Counted from the stretch's first letter, positions 51,221-62,424 are shown. The stretch: DNA of 64,000 bases from Pseudomonas sp. ML2-2023-3 (GCF_037055275.1 NZ_CP146343.1:4331001-4395000), one strand, 5' to 3'. Numbers and translations: made by a program. The notes: generated by a model not told the origin, from the sequence alone.

Positions 51221-53119
51221 ATGATGGCTCGCAGTCGGTGGGATATTCACACCCGCACGCAGATGATGAGCCTGGGCCCGGCGTTGTTATTGACCTTGTT
51301 GTTGATCAGTTTTTTTACGTTCGTACGAATCCAGGATTTGCGCCAGGAGCTCAAGCACACAGGCCAGTTGATCGCCAACCAATTGGCGCCTGCCACCGAG
51401 TACGGGCTCATGACGGGGAACACCCACGTTCTGGAAACCCTGATCAACGCTTCGTTGAACATCCCCCACGTACAGTTTGTGCAGGTACAGAACCGTACAA
51501 ACGAGGTGCTGGCACAGGCAGAGCACTCCCCGCCCGGCGCTGATCAAGGCTCGCAGGTAGAAGTGTTCCAGGCGTCAGTGCGATTACAGAAGAGCCCTTC
51601 GGGCGAATATTTTTTGCTCAGTCATAACCAGACACCAGCACCGGTAGAAGACTATCTGGGCCGGGTGCTGGTTGGCATGTCCGGGGAGGCGTTCAGCACC
51701 CGTCAACAAGAAATCCTGCTCAAGGCCGTGATCCTTGCCTTGTTTGCCCTGGGCTTCACCTACCTGTTGGCCAGGCGCCTGGCGTCCAACCTGTCCAAGC
51801 CCATCAGTGACATGAGCAAAGCGGTCAAGGCCATCCAGCAGGGCGACTACTCCACGCCCTTGCCAGTCGTCGACGATGGCGAACTGGGCAGTCTGGCCCA
51901 GCACATCAACAATCTGGCCGATGGGCTTGAGCAAGCCAGCCGAGAGCAACATGCCGCCATTGCTCAGCTGATTCAGACCCGCGAAGAAGCCGAACGGGCC
52001 AACCGGGCCAAAACCGACTTTTTGGCCATGATGAGCCACGAGCTTCGCACGCCGATGAATGGCGTACTGGGAATGCTGCAACTGCTGGAAACCACGCAGA
52101 TGACAGAGGAACAGGCTGAATATGCCGCCCTGGCGTCTGAGTCCACCGAGCACTTGCTCAAGGTCATTAACGACATCCTCGACTTCTCACGAATCGAACG
52201 GTCAGCGCTTGAACTGGAGCGCATCCCCTTCAACCTCGCAGAACTGGTCAGCAATTGCGCTCAGGCTTTCCAGCACAGCGCCGCACAGCGCGGCCTGCAC
52301 TTGCAGCTGACCCTCTCAGAAGGCTTGCAGGATTTGCACGTACTGGGGGATCCGACGCGGATCAGGCAAATCCTGGTCAACCTCATCGGCAATGCGCTGA
52401 AATTTACCGAACACGGGCAGATCAGTATCGAACCGCTTTGGCAGCGTCTGGATCACGAATTGATCTGGTTTACCTGTGTCGTACGCGACAGCGGTATTGG
52501 CATCAACAGCGAAAAACTGGACTCCATGTTCACCGCTTTCCAGCAGGCCGACAGCTCGATTTCGCGGCGCTATGGTGGCACAGGGCTGGGCCTGCCCATC
52601 GCCCGCACGTTGGCTGAACGCATGGGTGGCACGCTGCACGCCACCAGTGAAGAGACCCGCGGCTCAGTGTTCACCCTGGAAATCCCGCTGGAGTTGCACC
52701 AGCCTGTAGAACACAGCCAAAGGCCTGAACTTGAGCCGGAAGCGACGTGTGCGCCCGGGCGTAAAATCTTGCTGGTGGAAGATAACCAGGTCAATCAGAC
52801 CGTCATTGAAGCCATGCTGAGCAGCCTGGGATACGAAGTGAGCATGGTCAGTGATGGCGCGCAGGCCATTCATTTCGCCAACACCGAGCGCTTTGCCGCG
52901 ATCCTGATGGACTGTCGCCTGCCGATCATCAATGGCTACGAAGCTACCCGGCAAATCCGCCAACTGCCCGGGTGCATGACCCTGCCCATCATTGCCCTGA
53001 CCGCCAATGCCTTGCAGGGTGATCGGGAAACCTGCCTGCAGGCCGGAATGAACGATTACCTTGCCAAGCCGTTCAAACGAGCTGATCTGGAGCAAATTCT
53101 GCTGCGCTGGGTCCAGTAA
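51221..53119 (+). CDS. Hybrid sensor histidine kinase (PA1611-like)
   Basis: A 632-residue inner-membrane kinase. Two membrane helices (about 17-37 and 163-183) flank a 125-residue periplasmic domain; a HAMP linker follows, then HisKA with H273 (MMSHELRTPMNG), HATPase_c with the N box (LVNLIGNALKF) and G boxes (DSGIGI, GTGLGL), and a receiver with D564 (ILMDCRLP). There is no Hpt domain, so phosphate must go to an external Hpt. In P. aeruginosa PA1611, next to fabA, signals through HptB and pairs with RetS in the Gac/Rsm switch; the placement here suggests the same protein. GGAG lies 11 bases before the ATG. Confidence 0.86.
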   Translation: MMARSRWDIHTRTQMMSLGPALLLTLLLISFFTFVRIQDLRQELKHTGQLIANQLAPATEYGLMTGNTHVLETLINASLNIPHVQFVQVQNRTNEVLAQAEHSPPGADQGSQVEVFQASVRLQKSPSGEYFLLSHNQTPAPVEDYLGRVLVGMSGEAFSTRQQEILLKAVILALFALGFTYLLARRLASNLSKPISDMSKAVKAIQQGDYSTPLPVVDDGELGSLAQHINNLADGLEQASREQHAAIAQLIQTREEAERANRAKTDFLAMMSHELRTPMNGVLGMLQLLETTQMTEEQAEYAALASESTEHLLKVINDILDFSRIERSALELERIPFNLAELVSNCAQAFQHSAAQRGLHLQLTLSEGLQDLHVLGDPTRIRQILVNLIGNALKFTEHGQISIEPLWQRLDHELIWFTCVVRDSGIGINSEKLDSMFTAFQQADSSISRRYGGTGLGLPIARTLAERMGGTLHATSEETRGSVFTLEIPLELHQPVEHSQRPELEPEATCAPGRKILLVEDNQVNQTVIEAMLSSLGYEVSMVSDGAQAIHFANTERFAAILMDCRLPIINGYEATRQIRQLPGCMTLPIIALTANALQGDRETCLQAGMNDYLAKPFKRADLEQILLRWVQ

Positions 53120-53218
53120 CTTATGGCTAAAAGGCCACCTGCGACTGGCGTTAAACACAAAAGTGCGGCAGTCTTAGGCACCCGAATGGGCCACTGAACC
53201 GGCCCGATTTAAATTTTC

Positions 53219-53236
53219 AGTGCACAAGTGTACATT
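53219..53236 (+). promoter_or_regulatory. Dyad upstream of fabA (FabR/DesT-like operator)
   Basis: AGTGCACAAGTGTACATT contains TGCACA-AG-TGTACA, with ten of fourteen positions symmetric. FabR- and DesT-type TetR repressors of fabAB bind GTGTACA-type dyads at this place. Seen: the dyad 133 bases before the fabA start. Inferred: the regulator. Confidence 0.45.
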
Positions 53237-53368
53237 CTTGCCCTTTGCGCTGTGACTTTCACTACAACGCAATAGTCTATGTGTAGGCTGGCGAACTGGA
53301 ACTCGTATGTTTCAGTTGGTCGGGAAGATTTGCCCCACCCTGCCGCATGGGATTATTGAGGAGCTCGC

Positions 53369-53884
53369 ATGACCAAACAAAACGCCTTTACTCGGGAAGA
53401 TTTGCTGCGCTGTAGCCGCGGCGAGCTATTCGGCCCAGGTAACGCGCAACTGCCCGCCCCTAACATGCTGATGGTGGATCGCATCACCCATATCAGCGAA
53501 GAGGGTGGCAAGTACGGCAAAGGTGAATTGGTCGCCGAGCTGGATATCACCCCGGACCTGTGGTTTTTCGCCTGCCATTTCGAAGGCGATCCGGTGATGC
53601 CAGGTTGCCTGGGGCTCGACGCCATGTGGCAGTTGGTCGGCTTCTATCTGGGCTGGCAAGGTCTGCCGGGCCGCGGGCGTGCCCTGGGTTCGGGCGAAGT
53701 GAAGTTCTTCGGCCAGGTCTTGCCGACCGCCAAGAAAGTCACCTATAACATTCAAATCAAGCGCGTCCTCAAGGGCAAGCTGAACCTGGCCATTGCCGAT
53801 GGTTCGGTCACTGTCGACGGTCGCGAGATTTATACTGCCGAAGGCCTTCGGGTCGGCGTATTTACTTCCACTGACAACTTTTAA
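53369..53884 (+). CDS. fabA: 3-hydroxydecanoyl-ACP dehydratase/isomerase
   Basis: A 171-residue hotdog-fold enzyme that dehydrates 3-hydroxydecanoyl-ACP and isomerises the trans-2 product to cis-3, the entry to unsaturated fatty acids. The catalytic pair H70 ([14 protein letters not shown]) and D84 (GLDAMWQ) are at the positions of E. coli FabA. GAGGAG precedes the ATG. It is followed by fabB after 11 bases; the two form an operon. Confidence 0.97.
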   Translation: MTKQNAFTREDLLRCSRGELFGPGNAQLPAPNMLMVDRITHISEEGGKYGKGELVAELDITPDLWFFACHFEGDPVMPGCLGLDAMWQLVGFYLGWQGLPGRGRALGSGEVKFFGQVLPTAKKVTYNIQIKRVLKGKLNLAIADGSVTVDGREIYTAEGLRVGVFTSTDNF

Positions 53885-53895
53885 GGGTTATCCGC

Positions 53896-55116
53896 ATGCG
53901 CCGCGTCGTTATCACTGGTCTGGGCATCGTTTCGTGCCTGGGCAATGACAAAGAGACCGTCTCCGCTAACCTGCGTGCAAGTCGCCCTGGCATCCGATTC
54001 AACCCGGAATATGCCGAAATGGGTCTGCGTAGCCAGGTTTCCGGCTCCATTGACCTGCCTCTCGAAGAGCTGATCGATCGCAAGATCTATCGCTTCGTCG
54101 GCCACGCAGCGGCTTACGCCTACCTGGCCATGAAAGACGCCATCACTGATTCGGGCCTGACCGAGGAGCAAGTCTCCAACCCGCGTACCGGCCTTATCGC
54201 CGGCTCGGGTGGCGCGTCGACCCTGAACCAGATGGAGGCGCTGGACATCCTGCGCGAAAAAGGCGTCAAGCGCGTTGGCCCGTACCGCGTTACGCGGACC
54301 ATGGGCAGCACCGTTTCTGCCTGCCTGGCCACTCCCTTCAAGATCAAGGGCGTGAACTACTCGATCTCCTCTGCCTGCGCCACCAGTGCTCATTGCATCG
54401 GTACTGCGGTTGAGCAGATCCAGCTGGGCAAGCAGGACATCGTTTTCGCGGGCGGTGGCGAAGAAGAACACTGGAGCCAATCGTTCCTGTTCGACGCCAT
54501 GGGCGCGCTGTCCACTCAATACAACGACACGCCTGAAAAAGCGTCCCGTGCCTACGACAAAAACCGTGATGGCTTCGTCATCGCCGGTGGTGGTGGCATG
54601 GTTGTTGTTGAAGAACTGGAACACGCCCTGGCGCGTGGTGCCAAGATCTACGCCGAAATCGTCGGCTACGGCGCGACATCCGACGGCTACGACATGGTTG
54701 CCCCAAGCGGCGAAGGCGCCATCCGCTGCATGCAGATGGCCATGTCTACCGTTGACGGCCCGATCGACTACCTCAACACCCACGGCACTTCTACTCCGGT
54801 AGGCGACGTCAAGGAAATGGAAGGTGTTCGCGCGGTATTCGGCGACAAGGCTCCGGCCATCAGCTCGACCAAAAGCCTGTCGGGTCACTCACTGGGCGCC
54901 GCAGGCGTTCACGAAGCGATCTACTGCTTGCTGATGATGGAAGGCAACTTCATCGCCGGCTCTGCAAACATCGAGGAACTGGACCCGACTGTCGCTGACA
55001 TGCCGATCCTGACCAAGACCCGCGAGAACGTCACGTTGAACAATGTGATGAGCAACAGCTTCGGCTTCGGTGGCACAAACGCCACTCTGGTACTGAAGCG
55101 CTGGGCTGGCAAATAA
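53896..55116 (+). CDS. fabB: Beta-ketoacyl-ACP synthase I
   Basis: A 406-residue thiolase-fold enzyme that extends cis-unsaturated acyl chains made by FabA. The triad is C161 (SSACATSAH), the first His in [11 protein letters not shown] (about 296) and the second in SGHSLGAAG (about 331). Length equals E. coli FabB. Cotranscribed with fabA and ended by a strong terminator. Confidence 0.97.
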   Translation: MRRVVITGLGIVSCLGNDKETVSANLRASRPGIRFNPEYAEMGLRSQVSGSIDLPLEELIDRKIYRFVGHAAAYAYLAMKDAITDSGLTEEQVSNPRTGLIAGSGGASTLNQMEALDILREKGVKRVGPYRVTRTMGSTVSACLATPFKIKGVNYSISSACATSAHCIGTAVEQIQLGKQDIVFAGGGEEEHWSQSFLFDAMGALSTQYNDTPEKASRAYDKNRDGFVIAGGGGMVVVEELEHALARGAKIYAEIVGYGATSDGYDMVAPSGEGAIRCMQMAMSTVDGPIDYLNTHGTSTPVGDVKEMEGVRAVFGDKAPAISSTKSLSGHSLGAAGVHEAIYCLLMMEGNFIAGSANIEELDPTVADMPILTKTRENVTLNNVMSNSFGFGGTNATLVLKRWAGK

Positions 55117-55134
55117 GCCCTCCCCTCGCGAAAT

Positions 55135-55175
55135 AAAAATGCCCCGGCTGGTTTTCCAGTCCGGGGCATTTTTTT
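55135..55175 (+). terminator. Terminator of the fabAB operon
   Basis: ATGCCCCGG-CTGG-TTTT-CCAGT-CCGGGGCAT is a long stem (nine plus four pairs) followed by seven T, with an A-run before it. Confidence 0.93.
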
Positions 55176-55250
55176 GCATGATGGAACGCATGGCTCCCGG
55201 GATGCTCTATAAAGATCAGGACCGTTATCTCTGCCACTACGAGGTTTGCC

Positions 55251-55667
55251 ATGACTGTTACCGTTAATACCGTATCCCACGAGGGTTTTCGTCACAGCAT
55301 CAAAATCGACGATCACGAAGTCTTCACCGATTTGCCCACGTCCCTGGGCGGCGACGGTTCTGCTCCCTCTCCCCATGATTACTTCGATGCCGCCCTCGGT
55401 GCGTGCAAGGCGCTGACACTCAAGCTCTATGCGCAAAAAAAGGAGATCCCGCTGACCGGGGTCACGGTCGAAGTCAAACACGACGCCAGCGAAGAACAGA
55501 AAGGGAAATACGCCCTGCACGTCAAACTGACGCTAAAAGGCGTGTTGACCGATGCCCAGCGCGATGAGTTGCACAACGTGGCCGACAAGTGCCCGGTGCA
55601 TAAATTGATGACTACCGCCGAGATCACCATCGAGACCCATCTATCTGAAGGTGCTTTCAGCCAGTAA
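55251..55667 (+). CDS. OsmC-family peroxide-reducing protein
   Basis: A 138-residue OsmC/Ohr-fold protein. The first reactive Cys is in LGACKALTLKLYAQKK (near residue 46) and the second in ADKCPVHKLMTTA (near 110); together they reduce peroxides. The form fits the general OsmC group rather than the Ohr subgroup. It lies just after fabAB but has its own start, and precedes the pirin gene. Confidence 0.86.
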   Translation: MTVTVNTVSHEGFRHSIKIDDHEVFTDLPTSLGGDGSAPSPHDYFDAALGACKALTLKLYAQKKEIPLTGVTVEVKHDASEEQKGKYALHVKLTLKGVLTDAQRDELHNVADKCPVHKLMTTAEITIETHLSEGAFSQ

Positions 55668-55740
55668 CGCACAGGTTCTACCTGCAGGCCCGGGAAGCGT
55701 TGGGTTATGCTCAACGCTTCTCCCCCGCTGGCACCTTCAA

Positions 55741-56601
55741 ATGCACACATTGACCATAATTCGGCCACAGGCCGAAGATGTCGAAGGCCAACCGATCTTG
55801 CGCCCTCTGCCCTCGGCCAAGTGCCGCAGCGTCGGGCCTTTTGTATTCTTCGACCACATGCTGCCTACCCACTATCCACCCGGCCACGGGATGAATATCC
55901 GACAGCATCCGCACATCGGCCTGTCCACTTTGACCTATCTGTTTGAAGGCCAACTGCAGCATAAGGACAGCCTGGGCTCCGACCAGCAGGTTGGCCCCGG
56001 CGAAGTCAGCTGGATGACCGCGGGCGCGGCCATTGCTCACGTTGAACGAACACCCGCCTCAATACTGGCGCAAGGCTCAAGCCTGCATGGGCTGCAAGTG
56101 TGGCTGGCTTCTCCCAGGGAACACGAACAAGGCGCAAGCCACTACAGCCATCATGATGCCAATAGCTTGCCCGTCAGTGAGACCCTGGGAGTAATGATTC
56201 GCCTGATTGCAGGCACCGGGTTTTGCTTGAGCTCGCCGGTGCCGGTGCTCTCACCGACCCTGTACGCCGAAGTGCAGATGCAAACGGCCACAACGCTGCT
56301 TGTTCCGGCGGAACACCCGGAGCGTGCGCTGTACGTGCTGGAAGGTGAAGTGCAGCTGGAGGGCCAGACCATCGAGCCACGCTGCCTGGTGCTACTGCCT
56401 GCCGGAGAAGCCATGACCCTGTGCGCGATGAGTGACAGCCATATGGTGTTGATCGGCGGAGCGGCCCTCGATGGTCCGCGCCGCATGAACTGGAACTTCG
56501 TCGCCAGCGATCCAGCCCTCATCGAACAGGCTAGAACCCGCTGGGCCACAGGGCATTGGCCGACAGTACCCGGTGAAACCGGCCGCATCGAACTGCCTTG
56601 A
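55741..56601 (+). CDS. Pirin-family protein
   Basis: A 286-residue bicupin. The metal site is in the first cupin: HYPPGHGMNIRQHPHIGLST (three His) and the Glu in TYLFEGQLQHKD. Pirins bind iron; some are quercetin 2,3-dioxygenases, others are redox sensors. The second, C-terminal cupin is a pirin C domain (RALYVLEGEVQLEGQ). The ATG at 55741 is chosen; the open frame begins earlier but is not pirin-like. Role here unknown. Confidence 0.87.
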   Translation: MHTLTIIRPQAEDVEGQPILRPLPSAKCRSVGPFVFFDHMLPTHYPPGHGMNIRQHPHIGLSTLTYLFEGQLQHKDSLGSDQQVGPGEVSWMTAGAAIAHVERTPASILAQGSSLHGLQVWLASPREHEQGASHYSHHDANSLPVSETLGVMIRLIAGTGFCLSSPVPVLSPTLYAEVQMQTATTLLVPAEHPERALYVLEGEVQLEGQTIEPRCLVLLPAGEAMTLCAMSDSHMVLIGGAALDGPRRMNWNFVASDPALIEQARTRWATGHWPTVPGETGRIELP

Positions 56602-56620
56602 AGCCCGGCCCGCAGAGGCC

Positions 56621-57940
56621 TTACAAAACCATTGCCGCCACCCAGCCAAAGGCCAGCAGCGGCAAATTGTAATGCAGGAAAGTAGGCACTACGGTGTCCC
56701 AGATATGGTGATGCTGGCCGTCAATATTCAAGCCGGAAGTGGGCCCAAGGGTGGAGTCCGATGCCGGAGAACCTGCATCGCCCAAGGCGCCCGCTGTGCC
56801 GACGATGCAAACAATGGCCATTGGACTGAAACCCAGCTGAACGCACAGCGGCACAAAAATAGCCGCCAGGATCGGCACAGTGGAAAATGACGAACCGATA
56901 CCCATTGTGACCAGCAATCCAACCAGCAACATCAGCAGAGCACCCACGCCCTTGCTGTTATTGATCCAGCCGGCAGAAGCTTCAACCAGTGATTTGACCT
57001 CGCCGGTGGCTTTCAGGACTTCGGCAAAACCCGAGGCTGCGATCATGATGAAGCCAATCATGGCCATCATCTTCATGCCTTCGGTAAACAAATCATCCGT
57101 CTCGCGCCAACGCACGATCCCCGAAGCCGAAAAAATCAGAAAACCCGCCAGCGCGCCAATAATCATGGAGCCCAGCCACAGCTGAATGATAAACGCCGCC
57201 GCAATGGCCGCACCTGCCACCAGCAAGGTGCGCGGGTTATAGCTGACGGCAACCTGTTCAACCTGTTCGATTTTGGCCAGGTCATATTCGCGTTTTTTGC
57301 GGTAACTGATGAAAACCGCCACCAACAACCCAAACAACATCCCTAAAGCCGGGATTGCCATCGCATGGGTGACATTGACCCCGCTGATATCAACGCCACT
57401 TTTGCTGACGTTGGCGAGCAAAATCTGATTGAGAAAGATATTGCCAAACCCCACCGGCAAGAACATGTACGGCGTGATCAAGCCAAAGGTCATGACACAG
57501 GCAATCAATCGGCGGTCAATGTTCAGCTTGGTCAGTACATACAACAGGGGCGGAACCAGCAAAGGAATGAACGCGATATGGATCGGCAGAATATTCTGGG
57601 AAGAAACAGCCACTACCAGCAGCAAGCCAATCAACAGCCATTTGACGCGATTGCCACCGGCCGCATGCTGCCTGTTGACCATCATCAGCGCTTTGTCTGC
57701 CAGGGCATGGGCCATGCCCGACTTGGCTATCGCCACTGCAAAAGCACCCAGCATGGCATAGGACAACGCCACCTGAGCACCACCGCCCAACCCGCCATTG
57801 AAAGCATTGAGTGTTGCCTCGATACCCAGCCCGCCTACGAGACCGCCAACAACGGCACCCACAATCAGTGCGATGACCACGTGCACACGGGACAAACTGA
57901 GCACCAGCATGATGCCGACCGCGGCAATTACTGCATTCAT
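56621..57940 (-). CDS. Na+/H+ antiporter family protein
   Basis: A 439-residue inner-membrane protein with 11-12 hydrophobic segments. It shows the [21 protein letters not shown] stretch (about 390-410, with ASDS of the ion site) and [15 protein letters not shown] (about 125-140) of the Na+/H+ antiporter family (PF03553/PF13726). The ATG at 57940 has GAGG seven bases upstream. In P. aeruginosa the same protein adjoins the chemoreceptor gene, as here. The exchanged ion or organic substrate is not certain. Confidence 0.85.
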   Translation of the reverse strand: MNAVIAAVGIMLVLSLSRVHVVIALIVGAVVGGLVGGLGIEATLNAFNGGLGGGAQVALSYAMLGAFAVAIAKSGMAHALADKALMMVNRQHAAGGNRVKWLLIGLLLVVAVSSQNILPIHIAFIPLLVPPLLYVLTKLNIDRRLIACVMTFGLITPYMFLPVGFGNIFLNQILLANVSKSGVDISGVNVTHAMAIPALGMLFGLLVAVFISYRKKREYDLAKIEQVEQVAVSYNPRTLLVAGAAIAAAFIIQLWLGSMIIGALAGFLIFSASGIVRWRETDDLFTEGMKMMAMIGFIMIAASGFAEVLKATGEVKSLVEASAGWINNSKGVGALLMLLVGLLVTMGIGSSFSTVPILAAIFVPLCVQLGFSPMAIVCIVGTAGALGDAGSPASDSTLGPTSGLNIDGQHHHIWDTVVPTFLHYNLPLLAFGWVAAMVL

Positions 57941-58256
57941 TATTACAACCTCATAGCGCGCACCACGATAAAACACCGTAAAGCGGAAAATTTCGGGCAA
58001 AAGACGACTGTTCCAATCGCCGGATCTGGAAGGGTGGACCTTTTTGGGGGCGCACACTTTGCAGCACCTCCAGCGCCTTGTCAAAGCGCAGGCCAAAGGC
58101 ATCCGGCCAATCCATCCCGACAGGCCTTAACCCTAGTATTTAAAGGGCTAAATCGCTGTTTTCAAGACCGGGTAAAACGCTAATAAGTCAGGTTTTTGCG
58201 TAAAGAAAAACATCCCGCGGCCGCTAACAGTGAAAGCCTCTTTTTAGGATGCATCC
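57941..58256. other. Divergent promoter region of the antiporter and the chemoreceptor
   Basis: A 316-base gap with no ORF that I believe. A flagellar sigma-28-like sequence, TCAAG (58162-58166) and GCTAATAA (58179-58186), faces the chemoreceptor gene, but the 12-base spacer is shorter than the usual 14-15. AGGAT lies before the chemoreceptor ATG. Confidence 0.4.
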
Positions 58257-60404
58257 ATGTCGCTCAGACAGCTTTCCATCCAATGGAAAATCACCCTCCT
58301 CGCCGGACTCAGCCTGATCGGCGTAGTCACCCTGCTGGTGGGACTTTCTCTCTATCGCATGGATCACACTGCCGATCTGGTAGAGGCCTCAAGTTCAAGG
58401 ATGCTGAACGAGTCTGCGCAAGCCCGTATCGAGGCTCAAGGTGAAGCCCAGGCACTGGCAATCAGTCGCCAGTTTATGGATGCCTACCAGTACGGTAATG
58501 GATTCGCCCGACAAGTCCTTTTCTTGCGTGAGCAATCTGAAAAGCGCTTTCTGGATGCCTTTGACTTGCGTGAAGACCTGACGCGCCAGGTTAAAGCGGC
58601 CTTGCAGGCCAATCCGGACTTGCTGGGGCTGTCGCTGGTATTTGAAGCCAACGCGCTGGATGGCAAGGACTCACTGTTCGACCATCAAAAAGAACTGGGC
58701 AGCAATGACAAAGGACGCTTTGCCCTTTACTGGTCGCAACCGACACCGGGCAAGCTGAGCTCGATGGCGCTGCCCGAATCAGACATGGTCGATACCAGCA
58801 CCGGGCCCAGCGGCCAGGCCAACAACACATGGTTCACCTGCCCGCGCACTACGCGCAAACCGTGCATCATCGAGCCCTATTTCTATGAGATCGACGGGCA
58901 AAACGTATTACTGACCAGCATCGTTTTCCCCCTGATTGTTGACGGAAAAGTCATTGCTTCACTGTCGGTTGATATCAATCTCAACAGCTTGCAAGCCATT
59001 AGCCTGCAAGCCAGCCAAAAACTGTACGACGGCGAAACCCGCGTTGGCATTATCAGCTCGGCCGGGATACTCGCCGGCTTCAGTGCTGATGCCAGCAAAC
59101 TTGCCCAGCGTCTCGATCAGGTAGACACCAGTGATGGCGCTGAATTGATCCGCATGATGGCCAAAGGTGATCAGGTACAAAGCATTCGCAGCGAGCAACG
59201 CCTGAAAGTCCTGACTCCCTTCCTGCCGATCCCGGGCAGCAAATCCTGGGGCGTATTGCTCTACGTGCCTGAAGCTGTCCTGGTCGGACCGGCACAGGCC
59301 CTGCAAGCAGAACTGGACGAGCGCAACAGGGCCGGAGCCTTGACCGAGCTGGCGTGGGGGTCTCTGGCAGCCATCATCGGGCTTCTGCTGGTGTGGTTGC
59401 TGGCCCGTAGCGTCACACGTCCGATCCTTGGCGTGGCCAACATGCTTGAAGACATTGCGAGCGGAGAAGGCGACCTGACCCGGCGCTTGGCATACGACAA
59501 AAAAGACGAACTTGGACAGCTCGCCAGCTGGTTCAACCGCTTCCTCGACAAACTGCAACCGACCATTGCCGAAGTTAAACGCTCGGTACAGGACGCGCGC
59601 AGCACCGCCGATCAGTCGGCGGCCATTGCCACCCAGACCAGCGCTGGTATGGAGCAGCAGTACCGTCAGGTCGACCAGGCGGCCACGGCCTCCCATGAAA
59701 TGAGCGCAACGGCGCAGGATGTCGCACGCAGCGCTGCACAGGCGGCTCAGGCCGCTCGTGATGCCGATCAGGCGACCAGACAAGGGCTGACGATCATTGA
59801 CCGCACCACGACCAGCATCGACCATCTGGCTGCAGATATGAGCGTGGCCATGACGCAAGTTGAAGGGCTGGCTGCCAATAGTGAAAAAATCGGTTCAGTA
59901 CTGGAGGTCATTCGCGCCATTGCCGAACAGACCAACCTCCTCGCCTTGAATGCTGCCATTGAAGCGGCGCGGGCAGGCGAAGCCGGGCGCGGATTTGCCG
60001 TGGTGGCCGACGAGGTCCGCAACCTGGCACGCCGGACTCAGGAATCCGTTGAGGAAACCCGGCAGGTCATCGAACAACTGCAAGCCGGGACTCAGGAAGT
60101 AGTGAGTTCCATGAATAACAGCCATCGCCAGGCTCAGGGCAGTGTGGAGCAGGTAGGACAGGCGGTGACGGCCTTGCAGCAAATCGGTGATGCCGTCACC
60201 GTGATTACCGACATGAACTTGCAGATTGCCAGCGCGGCTGAAGAACAGAGTGCCGTTGCAGAGGAAATCAACAACAACGTTTCCACTATTCGGGATGTAA
60301 CGGAGTCTTTGTCTGAACAGGCCAATGAGTCGGCCCGGGTCAGTCAGGCGCTGAACTCACTGGCCAACCAGCAGCAAAAATTGATGGATCAATTTCGCGT
60401 CTGA
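58257..60404 (+). CDS. Methyl-accepting chemotaxis protein with dCache sensor
   Basis: A 715-residue chemoreceptor. Membrane helices lie near 13-33 and 366-387; the 330 residues between are a periplasmic double Cache sensor ([45 protein letters not shown]). HAMP follows (about 388-440), then the methylation helices and the signalling tip ending ...[23 protein letters not shown]. No CheR-binding pentapeptide is at the end. Context with the antiporter and kinase genes matches the P. aeruginosa receptor TlpQ, which responds to histamine and polyamines, and its P. putida relative McpU; the ligand here is inferred only. Confidence 0.87.
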   Translation: MSLRQLSIQWKITLLAGLSLIGVVTLLVGLSLYRMDHTADLVEASSSRMLNESAQARIEAQGEAQALAISRQFMDAYQYGNGFARQVLFLREQSEKRFLDAFDLREDLTRQVKAALQANPDLLGLSLVFEANALDGKDSLFDHQKELGSNDKGRFALYWSQPTPGKLSSMALPESDMVDTSTGPSGQANNTWFTCPRTTRKPCIIEPYFYEIDGQNVLLTSIVFPLIVDGKVIASLSVDINLNSLQAISLQASQKLYDGETRVGIISSAGILAGFSADASKLAQRLDQVDTSDGAELIRMMAKGDQVQSIRSEQRLKVLTPFLPIPGSKSWGVLLYVPEAVLVGPAQALQAELDERNRAGALTELAWGSLAAIIGLLLVWLLARSVTRPILGVANMLEDIASGEGDLTRRLAYDKKDELGQLASWFNRFLDKLQPTIAEVKRSVQDARSTADQSAAIATQTSAGMEQQYRQVDQAATASHEMSATAQDVARSAAQAAQAARDADQATRQGLTIIDRTTTSIDHLAADMSVAMTQVEGLAANSEKIGSVLEVIRAIAEQTNLLALNAAIEAARAGEAGRGFAVVADEVRNLARRTQESVEETRQVIEQLQAGTQEVVSSMNNSHRQAQGSVEQVGQAVTALQQIGDAVTVITDMNLQIASAAEEQSAVAEEINNNVSTIRDVTESLSEQANESARVSQALNSLANQQQKLMDQFRV

Positions 60405-60424
60405 TCCGTCGTGCGATGACGGTT

Positions 60425-61759
60425 TTAAGCCGTCGTCGCCTTTTTCGTTCGTCTTGGGAGCTTGATTCTAACCATCAGGCCGCCCATCTCAGCTGTCTCA
60501 AGCTGCATAACTCCCCCCCACGCTTCAACGATGTCCCGAACGATTCCAAGGCCCAGACCGTGACCACTGGCTTGCTCGTCAAGCCGCGTACCGCGACTGA
60601 ACACCTGATCACGTTCGGCCTCAGGAATGCCCGGCCCATCATCCTGGACTTCAATCACAAACCCGTCCACGGTCTGGCCAATACTCAGTTCGACTTGGGC
60701 GTCCGCCCATTTGCAGGCGTTATCCAATAGATTACCGAGCAATTCGAGCATGTTTTCACGATCCCAAGGCAAATGCAGCCCCGGCGCAACCTTGTGCGTC
60801 AATTGCAGATGCTCGCCGTGAATCATGCCAAGGGTCGACAGGAGCCCTGGCAACTCCGTATCAGCATCAAATTGCGCACCCGGCAAGGCATCGCCCGCAA
60901 GACGCGCACGGTTGAGCTCGCGGCTCATGCGCTGCTGTATCTGGTCCAACTGCTCTCGCAATGTAGTTTGTATCTGCGGATAAGCTGCAAGCCGCGGATC
61001 GTTGGCCAGGCTGATCAATACCGCCAATGGGGTTTTAAGTGCATGGCCCAGGTTGCCCAACGCATTGCGCGAGCGCTTGAGGTTGTCTTCGGTATGGGCC
61101 AGCAAGTGGTTTATTTGCGTGACCAGGGGTTCAAGCTCAAGGGGGACCCGCGAATCAAGCTGCGAGCGCTGACCTGACTGCAACTGAGCGATTTGTTTAC
61201 GTGCAGTTTCCAATGGCCGTAGAGCGCGGCGAACGGTAATACGCTGCAACAGCAAAATAACAATCAGGGCCATGACGCCCACCCCCAGACCGATCCGCTG
61301 AACCTGCCTGAAACTTTCACGTATGGGTGTGTAGTCCTGGGCAACGCTGATGGAGACCGCCAGGCCAAGGCGCTGGTAATCACTGCGCATGACCAGCAGC
61401 ATCTGCCCCTCTGGGCCGGGCTGTAACTCGCTGCTCAGCCCAGGCTCACTGGGACGCGGTAGTTGAGCGTCCCAAAGCGAACGCGAGCGCCAGTGAGTAT
61501 CACCGAACTCGATACTGAAATAGTGTCCAGAAAATGGCCGCTGATAAGCAGATGACAACCGTCGTTCATCCAACTGCAAGCCTTGGGGGCCACGGCTCAA
61601 AGCTATCAGCAGGTTCTCACTGTCGTTCTTCAGGCCTGACTCCAGATAACGCTGGAGGCCACTTTCAAATAGCCAGAGACTGACTTGACCTACGACCAGA
61701 CCTGCAACCAGCAGAACGCTGACCAACCCCAGGCTCAAAGGCCTCTGAATGGACTTCAC
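60425..61759 (-). CDS. Sensor histidine kinase (OmpR-type system)
   Basis: A 444-residue kinase. Membrane helices at about 8-30 and 155-172 enclose a 125-residue periplasmic sensor; after HAMP, the phosphorylated H239 is in [13 protein letters not shown], close in style to PhoQ. The N box is [13 protein letters not shown] and the G box [11 protein letters not shown]. Its start overlaps the regulator stop by four bases. Location between a TlpQ-like receptor and queD matches BqsS/CarS (PA2656), a calcium/iron sensor. The Fe(II) motif RExxE of BqsS is not visible in residues 31-154 (the nearest is RESFR). Confidence 0.87.
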   Translation of the reverse strand: MKSIQRPLSLGLVSVLLVAGLVVGQVSLWLFESGLQRYLESGLKNDSENLLIALSRGPQGLQLDERRLSSAYQRPFSGHYFSIEFGDTHWRSRSLWDAQLPRPSEPGLSSELQPGPEGQMLLVMRSDYQRLGLAVSISVAQDYTPIRESFRQVQRIGLGVGVMALIVILLLQRITVRRALRPLETARKQIAQLQSGQRSQLDSRVPLELEPLVTQINHLLAHTEDNLKRSRNALGNLGHALKTPLAVLISLANDPRLAAYPQIQTTLREQLDQIQQRMSRELNRARLAGDALPGAQFDADTELPGLLSTLGMIHGEHLQLTHKVAPGLHLPWDRENMLELLGNLLDNACKWADAQVELSIGQTVDGFVIEVQDDGPGIPEAERDQVFSRGTRLDEQASGHGLGLGIVRDIVEAWGGVMQLETAEMGGLMVRIKLPRRTKKATTA

Positions 61760-62424
61760 TGGCCGACAGCACCGAAAATATAGCCTTGGCCACGACGGGT
61801 TTCGACCACTTCACGCCCGAGCTTGCGACGTAAATGGTTCACGTGGACCTCTAAAACATTGGAATCACGTTCAGTCTCACCATCGTAGAGATGCTCGGCC
61901 AAGTGGCTTTTAGAGAGGATCTGTTGCGGATGCAACATGAAATACCGCAGAAGACGGAACTCGGCAGCGGTCAATTGCACCTCGGCCCCATCTTTGAGTA
62001 CGCATTGACGCGCCTCATCCAACTGCAGCCCTGCGGATTTCAATAACGGCTGATTCGGTTGACCGTGAGAGCGGCGCAAGAGTGCCTGCACCCGCAGTTG
62101 CAGCTCTTCAGGATGAAAAGGTTTGGTTACATAATCATCGGCACCGGCTTTAAGGCCATCAATGCGCTCGGACCAGGAGCTGCGCGCCGTCAAAATCAGA
62201 ACAGGCGTGGCCAGCCCTTGTGTACGCCACTGCTTGAGCACATCAATGCCGGACATCCCCGGTAAACCCAGATCAAGAATAATCAGGTCATAGGGTTCAC
62301 TCTGCCCTTGATAAAGAGCATCACGCCCATCGGCCAGCCAATCAACTGCATAGCCAAGGCGAGTTAACCCGGCCATCAGTTCGTCAGCCAATGGAACGTG
62401 ATCTTCTACCAGCAGCAACCGCAT
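61756..62424 (-). CDS. OmpR-family response regulator
   Basis: A 222-residue DNA-binding response regulator. The receiver has the acid pair E7-D8, phosphorylated D51 (ILDLGLPG), T79-like Thr/Ser in ILTAR and K101 (YVTKPF). The C-terminal winged helix (about 125-220) ends [20 protein letters not shown]. It is cotranscribed with the kinase and with the PepSY gene upstream, with one-base overlaps. By position it matches BqsR/CarR (PA2657). The binding site of that regulator (TTAAG-N6-TTAAG) is not present as a full pair upstream of the operon. Confidence 0.9.
   Translation of the reverse strand: MRLLLVEDHVPLADELMAGLTRLGYAVDWLADGRDALYQGQSEPYDLIILDLGLPGMSGIDVLKQWRTQGLATPVLILTARSSWSERIDGLKAGADDYVTKPFHPEELQLRVQALLRRSHGQPNQPLLKSAGLQLDEARQCVLKDGAEVQLTAAEFRLLRYFMLHPQQILSKSHLAEHLYDGETERDSNVLEVHVNHLRRKLGREVVETRRGQGYIFGAVGQ

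Noticed and set aside
58162..58186. Sigma-28 promoter for the chemoreceptor gene
   Set aside because: TCAAG and GCTAATAA are near matches, but the 12-base spacer is too short for a confident call.
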